DNA of 64,000 nt, taken from Crotophaga sulcirostris (lineage: Eukaryota > Chordata > Aves > Cuculiformes > Crotophagidae). Made by a program: the position numbers and the translations under genes. The notes under the pieces are model-generated. The model did not search any database and was not told the DNA's origin. It worked only from the letters and a program-made list of their open reading frames with translations. The stretch is from NCBI GenBank assembly GCA_013397455.1, contig VYZB01000077.1, forward strand, positions 2,512,897 through 2,576,896, read 5' to 3'. Below are positions 1 to 12,600 of the stretch, piece after piece (positions within the stretch are counted from its first letter, which is position 1; each line of letters opens with the position of its first letter).

Positions 1-884
1 AAGACTAAGACAGATTGGCACCTATGATTCCTGAGAGGTCTGATAGAATTCCTGTTCTCTGACCATGCTTAACGCGTGACCAATATATTAGACCCCTCAG
101 AAATACAGTAAAGCCAATACCTGCCATATGCATACAAGCTCTGGTGCTTGAATATCGGATGCTGGAACCTAGATACAATATAAGGCTACCATCAGCCTGG
201 GGAGAATTCAAATCCACATTCCAGACCATACAGCATACTGTCTTAAACTCAAGGTTATGCTACATCAGGGGAAAGAAACCTTCTAAGGTGCCTGATACAC
301 CTGTGCTACTGCACAATAAGATAGAGAAGCAGGTAGATAGATAATTCAGGCAGTAACGTAACAGGGAGCCCGATTTGACCATACAGTGGCTAGTGTTAAA
401 CAGCAAACAGGTAAAATATAGACACAGTCCTTTTACACTGTGGAGAGTTGCTTCACTTCCAGCCACACTTGAGGAGCAAACAGGTAACCATTATCTCTGA
501 AATACTGTATAGGGACACCTGCTCTAAACTGCAGCTCGATGCTCTACACGTAGCTAATATTTCAGACCTTGTTTTGAGCACTGGCACTTAGTGCTATGGG
601 TGAGTTCTTGTTTAGTATGTGGGGTTTCTGGATCACCGTTTTGAGACACACACTACTGCCCATGCAGTTTTCGGACCTAACAATGTGACTAACAAATCCC
701 AAGTCCACTGAAATTCCAGCAGTTTGGCCGGTTACTAAATGCACCCTCAATGATTTTTGCTTTGTTGGCCTTCTTTTAAAAAGTGGTTCTTGAAAAATCC
801 CATAACTGCAATCACAGAAGTATGCAAGTTAGGGAACCTCTTTAAGTCAGCATCACTTTTGCACAACAAAATCCCACTCAGACA

Positions 885-1053
885 TCAAAGCTTTATTTTC
901 AATGGAGCCTTGGTCTGATGCTTATTCCACAATTTGAAGTTTCCCTCTGGAAACACTGAGATGTCTTCAGGGGTTTCACCAGTGCATGCAACTAACATGT
1001 AATATACAAACCCCAGGATAATAGACATGGTGAAGCTGCAGACAGTCAGGTCC
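885..1053 (-). CDS. Tentative last coding exon of an unidentified minus-strand transcript
   Basis: The minus strand has a very good acceptor (TTTTAATTTTTTCTGCTGCCAG). One frame stays open for 55 codons and begins DLTVCSFTMSIILGFVYY, then MLVACTG, which resembles one membrane-spanning segment followed by a polar tail that ends PLKIKL. The stop is TGA at 885-887. An AATAAA (897-892) overlaps the last codons and GT-rich sequence follows, so the poly(A) signal would sit inside the coding end. That is unusual and argues for a non-coding transcript or a chance frame. The phase fits the candidate exon at 1748-1799. I recognise no protein. Confidence 0.2.
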
Positions 1054-1747
1054 CTGGCAGCAGAAAAAATTAAAACTCAGAGCTATAAGGTGCCCATTAG
1101 CAAGCACTCTGCTCTGACAGCTTCTGGAACAAGGCACTATAGCTCTTGCATTATCTGTAAAAGGCAAATCAATATTCTCCTGTGGAAAAGGATACAACTA
1201 ACATTGCATTACTACAACATTACATTTACACAAGTGAGATATAAAGATAAATGTGAGACGATGTTTTTAAAAGTTCTGCTGCCCAGTGTATGTAGCCTAA
1301 GTTATTAAATATTCTGTATAATTTCTATACACTAAAATAATTATAAAAATTGCTTTCATATCTTTTAATTTTAACCAAGAATTTTTAAACTATTCACATG
1401 AAAGTCTAAATAATAACCAGCAAATACAGTAACACAAAATGGAGAATGTGAGTTACCAGAGTCCACAGCAGGGAAGTTCTAACACAGATTTAATTATACT
1501 AAATTTAGCTGCCTACATAAATTAACCCTAAATTTGCTCAACTAATCATCACTAAACAAATTCCAATGAAGTTAACAGATGCTCCCTGATTGTTAAAATT
1601 TACTTAAATCATGTCATTTAGAGATGTTCCTTTAGTATGGCAGCTGAACAATTGTTGGCAATACTCAATCTAATTACAAGTTTTATTCATACATTTTGAA
1701 TAGATGAATATCTATTCAGATATGAATCTTAATTTTCTTTTATTTAC

Positions 1748-1799
1748 CTGTGAGAGATTGACTTGGTCTCATAAGACTTCATACCCATGTTGTAATCAG
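1748..1799 (-). CDS. Tentative internal exon
   Basis: It has a strong donor CACAG|GTAAATA and a weak acceptor (TTTAAAAAG with little pyrimidine tract). The open phase reads DYNMGMKSYETKSISH and ends in AG, which the G at 1053 completes to arginine. It would join the candidate exon at 6287-6332 in phase. It is supported only by phase agreement. Confidence 0.15.
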
Positions 1800-3683
1800 C
1801 TTTTTAAATAGAACTAAATGTTTAATATGCACCAATACAACAGAGATTTCTGAACTGGAAAGGTCAGAATTTGTTGCCATAGAGAAGCTGGAAATTCATT
1901 ATCACCACATCAAAATACAAAGGGTTCTTTTATATCTGCAGAATTTATATACTAGAAATATGGCCAGAACTCCTTAAATAAGACTAATGAGTAGTTTTTA
2001 TATAGCATTTTAAGAAGACTAAAGATTATTTCACATATAAGCAGTTGCTTGATTGACTTAAAGCTACTTGTATCCTTTTCTTCTCCCCACAGGAAAGGTC
2101 ACACTGAGTTGCCTTTTACAAGTAACACAAGATGCACAAGATCTTGTCAGAATAATCACTAAAGCCACTGTAGACTATCTGTAAGCAGATATCTGGTAGC
2201 TCTCAAACACATTTGAGAGTACACAGTCACGTTCAGTTTGGTTCAACACAGTTCATACTCAGGTGGCGTTTTTCTAACTGCAAGTGGAAATTATAAGAAT
2301 CTCCTCGATTACAAGTAACACTTTTATATTAACAGTTATTTTAACCTGTATTCATTTAGGGGTAGATGAAGTTTCTACTTAATTATATGTACACTCGAAC
2401 TTTGTAATTTAAAGAAAAACATGCATAACCCACAATGAAACCAGAATGAAAAGAACTGGTCTCTTTAAATGCAAGAATACAGGAATCTTTTACCATGCAG
2501 AAGCCATCAGACCATGGACACAATAATACAATTTGATTATAAATGTATGTATGGATGATATTATAAGTAGTAGCTTAGTAACTACGTTGACCAATATAAA
2601 AAACTATTGACCAATTTTTTTTCTATACTCTAGTAGGCCTTTCAGCATCTTGTGTACTACCATCTGTCACATGCTTCCACAAGATACTGGCAACTATTGT
2701 ATTTCTTTTGGATATCAGTGCACCTGAATTTATCTCCAGCACCAACTCAGAAGATACATTTATAACTCCTGTTCAGTTGGAAGTAAAATTCACCTGTGAT
2801 TACTTCCATATGCATTTTTATCACCCATCAGTTAATCACTTGTATGATTTTTCCCATCAGTAAGCAACATGACAGAGAAACTGCTTTAATGATACCTTTT
2901 TTTTCTTAATATTATTTTCAAAGTTCTGACAGATTTCTAACATGTTCTGCCTTCATGGATCATCTCCTTATTTCAAGTAAAATTAAAATAGATACTTCTG
3001 CTGCTCAACACAGAGAAATAGGGTTTATCCTCTTCATTTCTGATTTGGATAAATTTCATGTTTGTTTTTCAAATCTAATTTCCTATGTTAAAACAAAAGT
3101 ATGCTTCAAAGTGAAAAAAACCCCACCACAAACACTTCTTGAAAGTTAAGTTTATAATTGCTCAGACTTATTGTGGTTCACTTTTTTATATATCATAGTA
3201 ATCACATTGGCTTTAAAAAACATTCCGTAACACTCATTCAGCTTGACTTTAAACTTGAATGTCATTATTGCATTATTTGAACAGTTTTTGTATAAAATAC
3301 AAAATTAATGCTCAAGTGCTGGATCAAATGCAAAAATCATCCAACTGGTGGGAGGCACGGGAAGCATTCCCTTTTCCTACAAATTCACATAAACATATTA
3401 TATTATTGGTATACATCATGCTTACAAAATCTTTTGATATCATGGAAAACTAGAAGAAATAAACTCAATTTTCTACTGAATGTAGGGCAAAAAGATGCTA
3501 TGAGAAAGGTTTCTTGATTATTATCAAGGTACCTATTATTGTAAGGATTTAGGAGAATAGCAAGATCCCATTTTATGTAACACTATGGTAAATTTTCATA
3601 TGCTCAAATATTAGACAAAGCCACTGTATAAAGTAGCCATGGGAAAAAACATTCAAGCACTTTTGCAGTATAATCATATAGAC

Positions 3684-4112
3684 TCACAGAATCACAGAAT
3701 ACCAGGTTGGAATGAACCTCAAGGATCATCTGGTCCAACCTTTCTTGGCAAAAGCACAGTCTAGACAAGATGGCCCAGCACCCTTGTCCAGCCAAATCTT
3801 TGAAGAGTCCAGTGTTGGGGAATCCACCACTTCCCTGGGGAGATTACTCCAGTGACCGATTACCCTTATTGTGAAAATTTTCATCTTATGTCCAATTGAA
3901 ATCTCCCCAGGATTAACTTGTATCCATGACCCCTCATCTTTTCCATGTGACTCCTTGTAAAAATGGAGTCTCCATCTTCTTTGTAGCCATCCTTTAAATA
4001 CCAGAACTTGGTAATAAGCTCTCCCCTAAGCCCTCTTTTCTCCAGGCTGAACAAACCCAGTTCTCAGCCTTTCCTCATATGGGAGGTTTCCCAGGTCTTT
4101 GATCAACTCCTG
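3684..4112 (-). mobile_element. CR1 LINE 3' end, antisense
   Basis: It starts with TCACAGAATCACAGAAT, then GGTTGGAATGAACCTCAAGG, CATCTGGTCCAACC, a CCTTGTCCAGCC block and CCACTTCCCTGGGGAG. It ends with CTCCAGGCTGAACAAACCC and a CTCAGCCTTTCCTCAT block. This is about 430 bases of the CR1 3' region in reverse complement, moderately diverged. Confidence 0.9.
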
Positions 4113-5848
4113 GTAATACACTGAGAGGTACAGATGAAAGAGATCCACAAATATGATTAACAGTAGCTGGGTCACTTGTACTTTAGTTTAAGCCTTCATA
4201 GATATCATATGTTGTGCTTGTCCTCAGGATGAAAGGTATGCTATCTTAAATTCATTCATAATGGTATATTGATAAGCGGATGTGGGGAGGTCTGAGAATG
4301 TAAAATTTATAATACCACTACTTATGGATGAAAACAAGATTCATTCAAATGCAGATTCATATGTAATGCTACTGAAAAAAAGCTGAAGCATGTATATAGT
4401 TTACCTTCATGATTTGTTACATTGATTACTCATTATTTGTTCCATTAAAAATTTACTTGCATCCCCAAGTCCTTACAGAATCCTCACCTAAGTAATGTGA
4501 GAAACGTCCCTCACACTAGCTTTAAAGAGCAGCTGAAAACTAAGAACTATGTCAATAGTGAACTGAAAAAAAGTCTCTGAAATGAAAGGATGTTGGACAC
4601 TTCTGTTTGGCCTCTGGGAGGACAAGTGCTTTGGCTGCACAGGCTTAAGGCTGACATCATATCATGCCCACAAATAAAGTAGGTCTGAGATAATGGGGAC
4701 AGCTAAATAAATATCAGCTTACATAAGCAGGATACACTTCCCACTGTGTAAATTATACATCAGCTAAGTTACATATATGATTGCAATATTAAAGCTATTT
4801 TTACATTATGCAAAGCATAAGTATGAAATAAGAAAAAATATTAATATTGGTCTCTGTACAATAAAAATATGAGCTAATGAATAAATACTTTATCCATGAC
4901 AAAAAATAAGAAAGAAAATAGATTTCAAAGAAGTCATCAAAACCACGAGTTCTAAGAATTGCATCATATGGATCAACTTATTAAAATCACTTTTCTAGCC
5001 CAAACAAGGTGACTTCAAGACATACACAAAACTGGTATATTTATAAAAACTGTAATTTGTGCTTTGACTATCTCCTCCTTGTAAACTGCCACGGTGGATC
5101 TAGTCACCATGCCCTTGCTAACCTTCGTGGGACATGACCTGAAACATGCACAAGCTGTCCTCTGGTTTAGGTTTTCTAACAAAGGACTAAAAGAGTATAT
5201 TTTACAAGAAAGCTAAAGCCTTAAGTGAATATTTAAATAAGTACTACTCTACTAGCAGCTGAAAACTTTAAATAGGTAGCAATGGTGGTTTTTAAGGACA
5301 GATAATTGAATCGTACCTAGAACTGTAGTTAGGTCCATCATTTCTCATCAGCTATTTCTATCATGAAGACTGCAATGGTTTAGGCAACTAAAAATCACTT
5401 CATTTCTAGAAACTGAGCTCTGGGTAATTTTAGAAGATGTGACAGGTCTTTTGGTTGTAGAGCTATTTTTAAAGACAGCCAAAGCATTATTAATCTTATT
5501 TTCTAATGCTTTTTATTTAGAAAACAATGCCTGCCAATCACTGGTGTGTGTTTTCATTTGTTTCTGACACAGCAAAGTAACTTCCCAACCCTGACAGTGA
5601 TTGCCCAATTAAAGCTTCCTGATTATTTGATTGCTATTAATTTAATGTTAGACTAAATCTGCCTGGTTACGAGTGAAGGTCTTCCTCTTGGAAATGAGGG
5701 CCGTGCCAACTGCAGCAGGGCTCCCTGTGGGAACACAACGTGCTCACATGGACTGCACTGCAGCCTTGAGACTTGTCAGTGCTCGGAACCGCCACAGTAA
5801 GCGGGGGAGAGGGGAGGAGAAATCAATTTTTTTGAATGTGTGGCACCA

Positions 5849-5863
5849 ATTAATGGGATTAAT
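5849..5863. promoter_or_regulatory. ATTAAT-GGG-ATTAAT double homeodomain-type site
   Basis: Two identical palindromic ATTAAT hexamers flank GGG, which also creates a GGATTA core of the type bound by OTX/CRX-class homeodomains. The surrounding 5690-6000 is less AT-rich than its neighbours. It could be part of a conserved non-coding element; nothing visible proves function. Confidence 0.2.
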
Positions 5864-6286
5864 AGCACTACCAGGCACTGAGGCAGCACAAAGGAAGAAG
5901 AGGAAGCAGAAGGGCCATAATGAACTCAGGGCCTTGCTGTGAAGACTCCTAAACCACGTGAAGACTGTAAGAACCAGAGGGACTTGCAGTCTCTGTGCAG
6001 ATAAAAACACAGACAAAGGAAGGGGAAAGACAAGCACAGAATAGTACGTGATAATGCAGCAGGACAGCAGTAGCAGGAACAGCAGCCAGACAACTGGTCA
6101 CCATTTCAGTACCCTAGCTACTGTATGTTTTATTTCCCCTCCTGACTTCTTTTCTGAAGTTTTTCTTCAGTGCTTAAGTAAATGTTAAGTGGATCTTCAT
6201 TTTGGCCAACTTCATTCTTCTGATCTTTTTTCTATTATCATAGGAAAACACAGAATAAAATAAATTCTCTTGAGTTTCTTATTTAC

Positions 6287-6332
6287 CTTTGTTCCTTTTT
6301 TCCCCACTACTATCTGTTTCTTTCAGGTATTC
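6287..6332 (-). CDS. Tentative internal exon
   Basis: It lies between a good acceptor (GGATTTTTTTATCCTGTGAAGCAG) and the donor AAAG|GTAAAT. Only one of three phases is open; it reads EYLKETDSSGEKRNK and ends with one base that leads into the candidate at 1748-1799. At 46 bases it is short for an exon. I recognise no homology. Confidence 0.17.
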
Positions 6333-6933
6333 CTGCTTCACAGGATAAAAAAATCCAGATTAAATCTGTTGCTCTAACAATTTAGTCTTCTCTCTGTGCC
6401 TCCCTTCTTTGCTCCACATTGGTAAGTCTCCATTCAGCCTTAGTCTCCAAATAGCTTCACTATCATACACTTTGTATTAGATCACAGGCATTATTATCTT
6501 CTGACATTATTCTGAACCAGGGCACTCTTAGGAGGAGCTCTGAAACACCTTTTCTTCCCAGGGTCTCTGCATCATGCAAAAGGATATGTTTTAAAAGCAT
6601 ACTCAGTGAGTGAGTTGCAGCTTGCCTTTTCTCCAAGGTTAGTTCTGTGCAGAGTTCATCCTCAGCACAACTGTGGGTGGTGTTTCACGACAGCACACCC
6701 AGAGGAATTTATGCATCTGCAGATCTTGGGTTTGTCCTCAGTTTGTGCTTCCCTGAACATCTCTGCTTTGTCCTAATTAGGCAGGAAGAACAAGATTCTT
6801 CAGAATGCTTAGGATGATACATACTCTGGTCAACTTTGGGTGTACAGAGCATCTAATGCCCAGCTGGCCTGGACACATACAGTTAATACAATGTGTCTGA
6901 ACAAGAACACACATGGTCTATATGCATTGCATA

Positions 6934-6960
6934 GTGTGTGTACACACACATACACACACA
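6934..6960. repeat. (GT)/(AC) microsatellite with a perfect palindrome
   Basis: GTGTGTGTACACACAC (6934-6949) is a perfect 16-base palindrome, extended by (AC)n with one T to about 6960. Confidence 0.85.
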
Positions 6961-8550
6961 TTTCAATCTGGGAAATCCCAATAAACCGAGTCACAGACAT
7001 ACAGTGATCTTATCCTTTCTCTTTTCTTCTCCTTTAAAGAAACTATAGCCTTACTCATACCCATGCCTCCCAATTAAATCTCTACAAAACTATCACAGAA
7101 TCTGCCTTGTAAAATTTATTTCTTTGAGACAAGATGCGTGGCCAGAGGAATCCTTCACAGTCATTGGTTTATCTTTCTACTCATACAAACGTCAGCAGAG
7201 ATGCAATGCCTATCAGAGTGGAACACAATGCAATCTTGATGAAGGAGCCTGTAGCACAGCAGCCAGTTAACAGTAGTGCTAAAGAAACCTTTAACTCCCT
7301 GGCAAATCTATACCCAAGCAGTATTGGCAAGATCAAGTACTAGAAGTATGAGTCAGACACTGCAAAACATGCATGTTTCTTTAGATGATAAGAAGTTATT
7401 TTTTTTTATTTGCCCTGTGTTTCTCACCCTTTAGTCATACTCTCGGAAACCACAAGCACTAGAATCTCTCTTTAAAAATAGAAAGTACAGAACCCAGGTA
7501 ACCATTTGACTGTATGGACTGAGATTATAAGAAAAAAATATAAAAGAAAAATAATGTATTGGCAATGTAGCATTAATCTTTGTCATCCCATCCCCTCCCA
7601 TTTCCTATCCATTCTCACTTTCACACTCAGTGTATTCATATGGTTCATTTCCTCCTAATTCATTAGGCCATCCTCCCGAATTATTCAATTCCCTCTTCTG
7701 CTTCTTCACAGAAAGGACTGGGCCAGGTTCCATGACACTCTCCTGACCTATGGGGAACTGCATGTTTAAAAGGCAAGATCCATATGAAGCTAGCTTAAGC
7801 ACACCAGCTCCTCCTATACAGGGCTAAGCAGTTAGTTAGAACTCATGGAGTGATTTGGGGATCACTTATGCCCACCTAGCAGCTTGCTACTGGAGAAGGC
7901 AGCAGCTGTGCTCCTCTCCTTCCTCTCACCCCCTGGCCACCTACATTTTCTCTCGAGTCAATGCCGTGCTCCTCATCAGACCACCAAGCTAAACAAACTG
8001 AACACTGTTCACTTCTTTGCAGACTTCATTTTTGTCTATTCCATCTTCCCAAACTGTGTAATTGTAGTATGAGATAACCGCCAGTTCTGGTACAAGAACA
8101 GCAGGAATGGGCAGATAGCAATGAAGATGAACAGGACCTGCAGGAACTGACTATTGGATCAGCCTCACATCCTGCAGTTGTGAGTACTAAACCACCAGAG
8201 TGTCTGGAGTAAAACAAGCTATGAGGAGGGTAATGATTCAATTAAAAAGGCTCCAACACAGCCAAAAGTCCAAAACTCTCACGATTTCCAATTCCTACCC
8301 CAGAAAACAGCTCCTCCAGCAGCAAACAAAAGAGCTTGATACGCATATTGTTCTAGCTACTATAGAGAAATCTGGTGCATGAATAAAGTGATTTTACTCA
8401 TTGAATATTGCAGGGAGCTGGCAAAATGATAAGAGAGAAATAACCCTTCATGTAAATACACAAGAAGGTAACAATTGCCACTCTCCATATGGATAGAAAT
8501 TTTAGACGAGGTGTCTAATGTAAAATCACCTTCTACTTATCACACATGGG

Positions 8551-9601
8551 TGTACTGGGTTTGCGTGGCAAGGTTTGGGGCTACAGAGGTGGCTTCTGTG
8601 AGAAGCTGCTAGAAGCTTCCTCTGTGTCCAATAGAGCCAATGCCAGCCAGCTCCAAGATGGACCCACTGCTGGCCAAGGCCAAGCAAATCAGTGATGGTG
8701 GTAGAGCCTCTGGGATAACATATTTAAAAAGGGGGAAAAAGACTGCACAACAGCAATTGCAGCCAGGGAGAGGAGTGAGAAAACATGAGAGAAAGAACCC
8801 TGCAGACAGCAAGGTCAGTGAAGAAGGAGGGGGAGGAGGTTCTCCAGGCACCAGAGCAGAGATTCCTCTGCAGCCCGTGGTGAAGACCATGGTGAGACAG
8901 GCTGTCCCTCACAACCCATGGAGGTAAATGGTACAGCAGATATCCACCTGCAGTCCATGGATGACCTCACATCAGAGCAGATGGATGCTGCGACCCCCGT
9001 AAAGAACCTGGGCTGGAGCAGGAGCCTGTGGCCCTGTGGAGAGAGGAGCCCATGCTGGAGCAGGTTTGTTGGCAGGACTTGTGACCACACAGGGGGACCC
9101 CACTGGACCAGTCTGTTCCTGAAGGTCTGCACTCCATGGAAAGGACCCATGGTGGAGCAGTTAATGGAGAACTGTAGCCCGCGGGAGGGATCCCACACTG
9201 GAGCAGGGAAAAAGTGTGAGGAGTCCTCCCCCTGAGGAAAGAGCAGTACAGACAACACGTGATGAACTGACTGCAACCCACATTCCTCACCCCCCTGCAC
9301 CGTGGGAGGAGGTAGAAAATTCAGGGGTAAAGTTGACCCTGGGAAGAAGGGAGGGGTGGAGGGAAGGTGTTTTAAGATTTAATTTTAACTCTCATTATCC
9401 TACTGTGATTTGATTGGTAATAAATTAAATTAATTTTCTCCAAGTTGAGTGTGTTTTGCCCATGACATTAACTGGTGAGTGATCTCCCTGTCCTTATCTC
9501 AAGCTTTTAGTTCTATTTTCTCTCACCTGTCCAGGTGAGGATGGGAGTGATAGAACAGCTTTGATAGGCACGTGGTATCCTGCCAGGGTCAACCCATCAC
9601 A
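8551..9601 (+). mobile_element. Solo LTR of an avian endogenous retrovirus (ERVL-like)
   Basis: The element runs from TGTACTGGGTT to AACCCATCACA; these ends form an inverted repeat matching at 9 of 11 positions and have the TG...CA termini of LTRs. The flanks ATGGG (8546-8550) and GTGGG (9602-9606) match at 4 of 5 bases, fitting a 5-bp target-site duplication with one change. Inside are a TATA-like CATATTTAAAAAGG near 8719, a G/A-rich block, an imperfect repeat array around CTGGAGCAG, and AATAAATTAAATTAA near 9419 as poly(A) signal. No gag, pol or env lies beside it, so it is a recombined solo LTR. Open frames inside it are not genes. ERV class is inferred from overall likeness to avian LTRs. 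Confidence 0.85.
9013..9206 (+). repeat. Imperfect tandem array inside the LTR, CTGGAGCAG core
   Basis: The core CTGGAGCAG, or a one-base variant, occurs at 9013, 9055, 9103, 9152 and 9198, spaced 42, 48, 49 and 46 bases apart. Similar text (CCATGG, GGACC, CTGTAGCCCG) recurs between the cores, so the LTR carries about five copies of a unit of 42-49 bases. Confidence 0.6.
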
Positions 9602-12600
9602 GTGGGTAAGCGAGTTCATACGCATTCTTTATTTTGTAAGGACATTTCTCATTACTGTAACACAATGTAGTGTGTTACACTGTCACAGTGCTAAGTAAAG
9701 TTATGATCAGAACTGTGGTGTTTTATTGGAAACTATGTTTAATGTGAAGATGATACCTGAATTTTGTGGATAGGGAAAGAAAATTGCCCAAACCAACAGA
9801 AGAGCAAAACTAGAGGGGCATCACGACTTCAGCCTGACAACTCTGCCTGAACACTTTTGGATGGAACTAAAAATAGGCATCCAGTGAAACTGAGTAGCCA
9901 AAGGAGAAATTAACACAGCATGGCATATGGTACCTGACATAAAAGTTAAGGCCATCAAAAACATGTCTGTTACAGGCTTTTCAAAAGGACATTGCCCTCT
10001 ATACTGAGAGCAGATATGAATGTTGGGTTGTCTTAACAAAGGCATAAGTGTGCATTTCAGGGATCGTGCTCTTTACCTACATCCTAGAATTAAACTCAGG
10101 AATTCTTGTTCCTCCTACTAAATGAGAGCTGCTTTTCATCACCCTCAGTAATGTCCGAAACAAACAGCACACTGCCTTAGTCAGAAGACAAACAGTTTCC
10201 TAACAATTCTATTTGAAAATTAATTTTGCTTTCAGCTGGGATTTAACCGTTTCTCATGATTGCAGATAGAGAAGCATCTTCTCATAACAGAAGATATCCG
10301 TCTTTCATACTTCCCATACTTCACAGCTAGAGGAATAAGGAAGTGTTCATCTGTGCCATGTGGATAATACAATATACAGTCAATAACACTTCATTATAAT
10401 ATCATTTTCAGCTGGTTATTACATTAAGGGGTTTGGGCAGTCTTTGTTCTAAAAGATGATTAACATAAAAATGCCTGAAGCCACCTCTCAAGTCCAGAGG
10501 TAACGAAGTATACCCATTACCCTTCACTCATATAAAAGCAGTTCTGCTTTGCCAAAAAAAAAAAATCACAGTAGGAAAAAAAAAAACCACACCACACTCT
10601 CCCCAGAAAAACACCAAAGAAAAATGAAAATCACAAGACAAATGAAAATAATTATCAGTCCCCACCTGTTTATTAAACAAGACAAAATGGAAATGACCAA
10701 GTGGGAAGAAAAGACACTTAAAAAAACAAAGAGTATTGATTAGACCTTCAAAATTAGAAGCAAACTGTAAAAGAACATGATGTTAAAATGTTCTTAAATA
10801 TTATGTTTCTAATTCAAATTTTTTAATGGTTCTGTTTGCAACGTAATAATTTAAAAGAAGCAAGCACTAAAAACAGCTGCCTTCCTAGGTGTGTCTTTTT
10901 ACTATATTGCCAAGATGAAGACACTAAGCTTGTTCCAGAGGAGTAAAGCAGTGCATTACACGTGGCAGAAATGCCAGTTAAGGTACTAACTGCCCCCTTC
11001 CCTTTCAGAAGCTCCAAAACATGCAGAAGGCTGAGACTGTGCAGACTCTGGGGTACAGAAAGCATCTAGTCTACCTGAAAAAGCATAAATCAGTAGCAAC
11101 AATGAACAGATTAAAAATAAAAAGACTAAGTTAAAGCAATTAAAGATTTTTATTTAATATTTGACATTTACATTTGTCCTTTGTAGCAAAAGATTGGATT
11201 AATCAAAAGAACCAAAACTGCTGAAGAGCTTACTTCAGGTTTAATTAACACCATGCATTAAATATCATCCAAAACTTGGAAGAGAGTTCATAATGCAATA
11301 AAACCCAAAGAAAAAAAAAGGGGCAGTAGTAATGGGCTTATTTTGATCCAGACTGATTCATTACTATTGGAGTTACCAGGCAAAAAATAAAAATCATCAT
11401 TGTCCCAGTCCGTGTCCTAGTGTAAAGACATTAGACTCATGGCATTTTATTTTATTTTACTTTAAACGGGAACATCTGCTGACTCTAGACCTCAGCACTG
11501 AGCAGCCAAGTTCTGCTGGCACATGGCAGTGAGAGCAACTCAATTGAGCACTATGTCTCATTTTCCCAGCTATGTTTTATGGCAAGCTACTTATGCCTTC
11601 TGCTCCCCCTCTCGAGAAACAAAGTAATTGTCATTTTGAGAATTTAAAAACATTTAAAGTTAATGTAACAAGAGGAAGCTATTATGATTGCTTCATTTTA
11701 TCATTCCATATTTTAGGTGCAACTCTGCAAATGTAATTATCACTATTCAAAAAAGAATATAACTTGGATTTTTATTTCTTTGTGTGTCTTGTGCCCAAAA
11801 GGATTTTTTTTCTTTAAAAAAGGCAATTAAAAAAAGCTCACATTTCCCTTTCAGGAAAGTAATGTTTGTGGAAACAAGTTTTTGTGATTATTGTCTATGT
11901 TTGTGTCCACACAAATGCATACTTGTATCTATGACCTCTTTTGCTGTCTCTTTCCAATATTTTTTTAAAGCTTCCGCTAATTGCAGACAAATTCCCAGAG
12001 GAGTACACATCACAAAAAAGGCACGTTCGTTCAAATATTGAGAGATTAACTAGTCAGGCTAGCAAACAAAAGCATGATTTTCCTCATTCAGGAACCACCT
12101 CTTCTCGTAAACCCTGATTCCACAGGAGAGAATTATGAAAGAAGAAATTTTTGACAACTTTTTCTACTTGTTGGTCACCACAAAACCCAAGCACAAATCA
12201 TAAAACCATTGCTCATGGAACTACTTGTTCTGTCCATTTAATTAGAGTTTTCCACTTGTTTTCCCTTGAAGACAACTATAACAACACACAGTGAATTCTC
12301 TAAAACACAAATTACACCTCTGCACCATTTTTTCCATTTGACTTTCATTCCCCTTAAGTAGGTCTTTTAGTTCAGTGCACATAGTACCATAGTAAGTAAC
12401 AAAAAAGAAAAACAGAACTTACGTATGATACCCTACCCCACACTGTGTAACACTGGATCACTGTTGGTTTCCACACATCTTTTAAAGAACAGCTAGTGTT
12501 GCATCCTCTGTAAGAGGGACTGCCAGGCTGAAACAACGTCACTGAGTAACCAAGCACCTAAAATTGTGCTCATGATGTCCAAGTACTGAAAAACTTGTTC

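Larger units (their letters stand above)
1..3683. other. AT-rich unique sequence
   Basis: Apart from the tentative exons at 885-1053 and 1748-1799, I see no repeat, RNA gene or convincing coding sequence here. Confidence 0.5.
4113..8550. other. AT-rich unique sequence before the LTR
   Basis: It holds the (GT)/(AC) tract at 6934, the ATTAAT pair at 5849 and the tentative exon at 6287. Nothing else is recognisable. Confidence 0.5.

Noticed and set aside
8640..9300. Overlapping open frames of 60-160 codons on both strands
   Set aside because: All are within the solo LTR, follow its internal repeats and show no retroviral protein.
10823..11065. An 80-codon minus-strand frame after a strong acceptor
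   Set aside because: An in-frame stop directly follows the acceptor, so the frame cannot be continued from an upstream exon.
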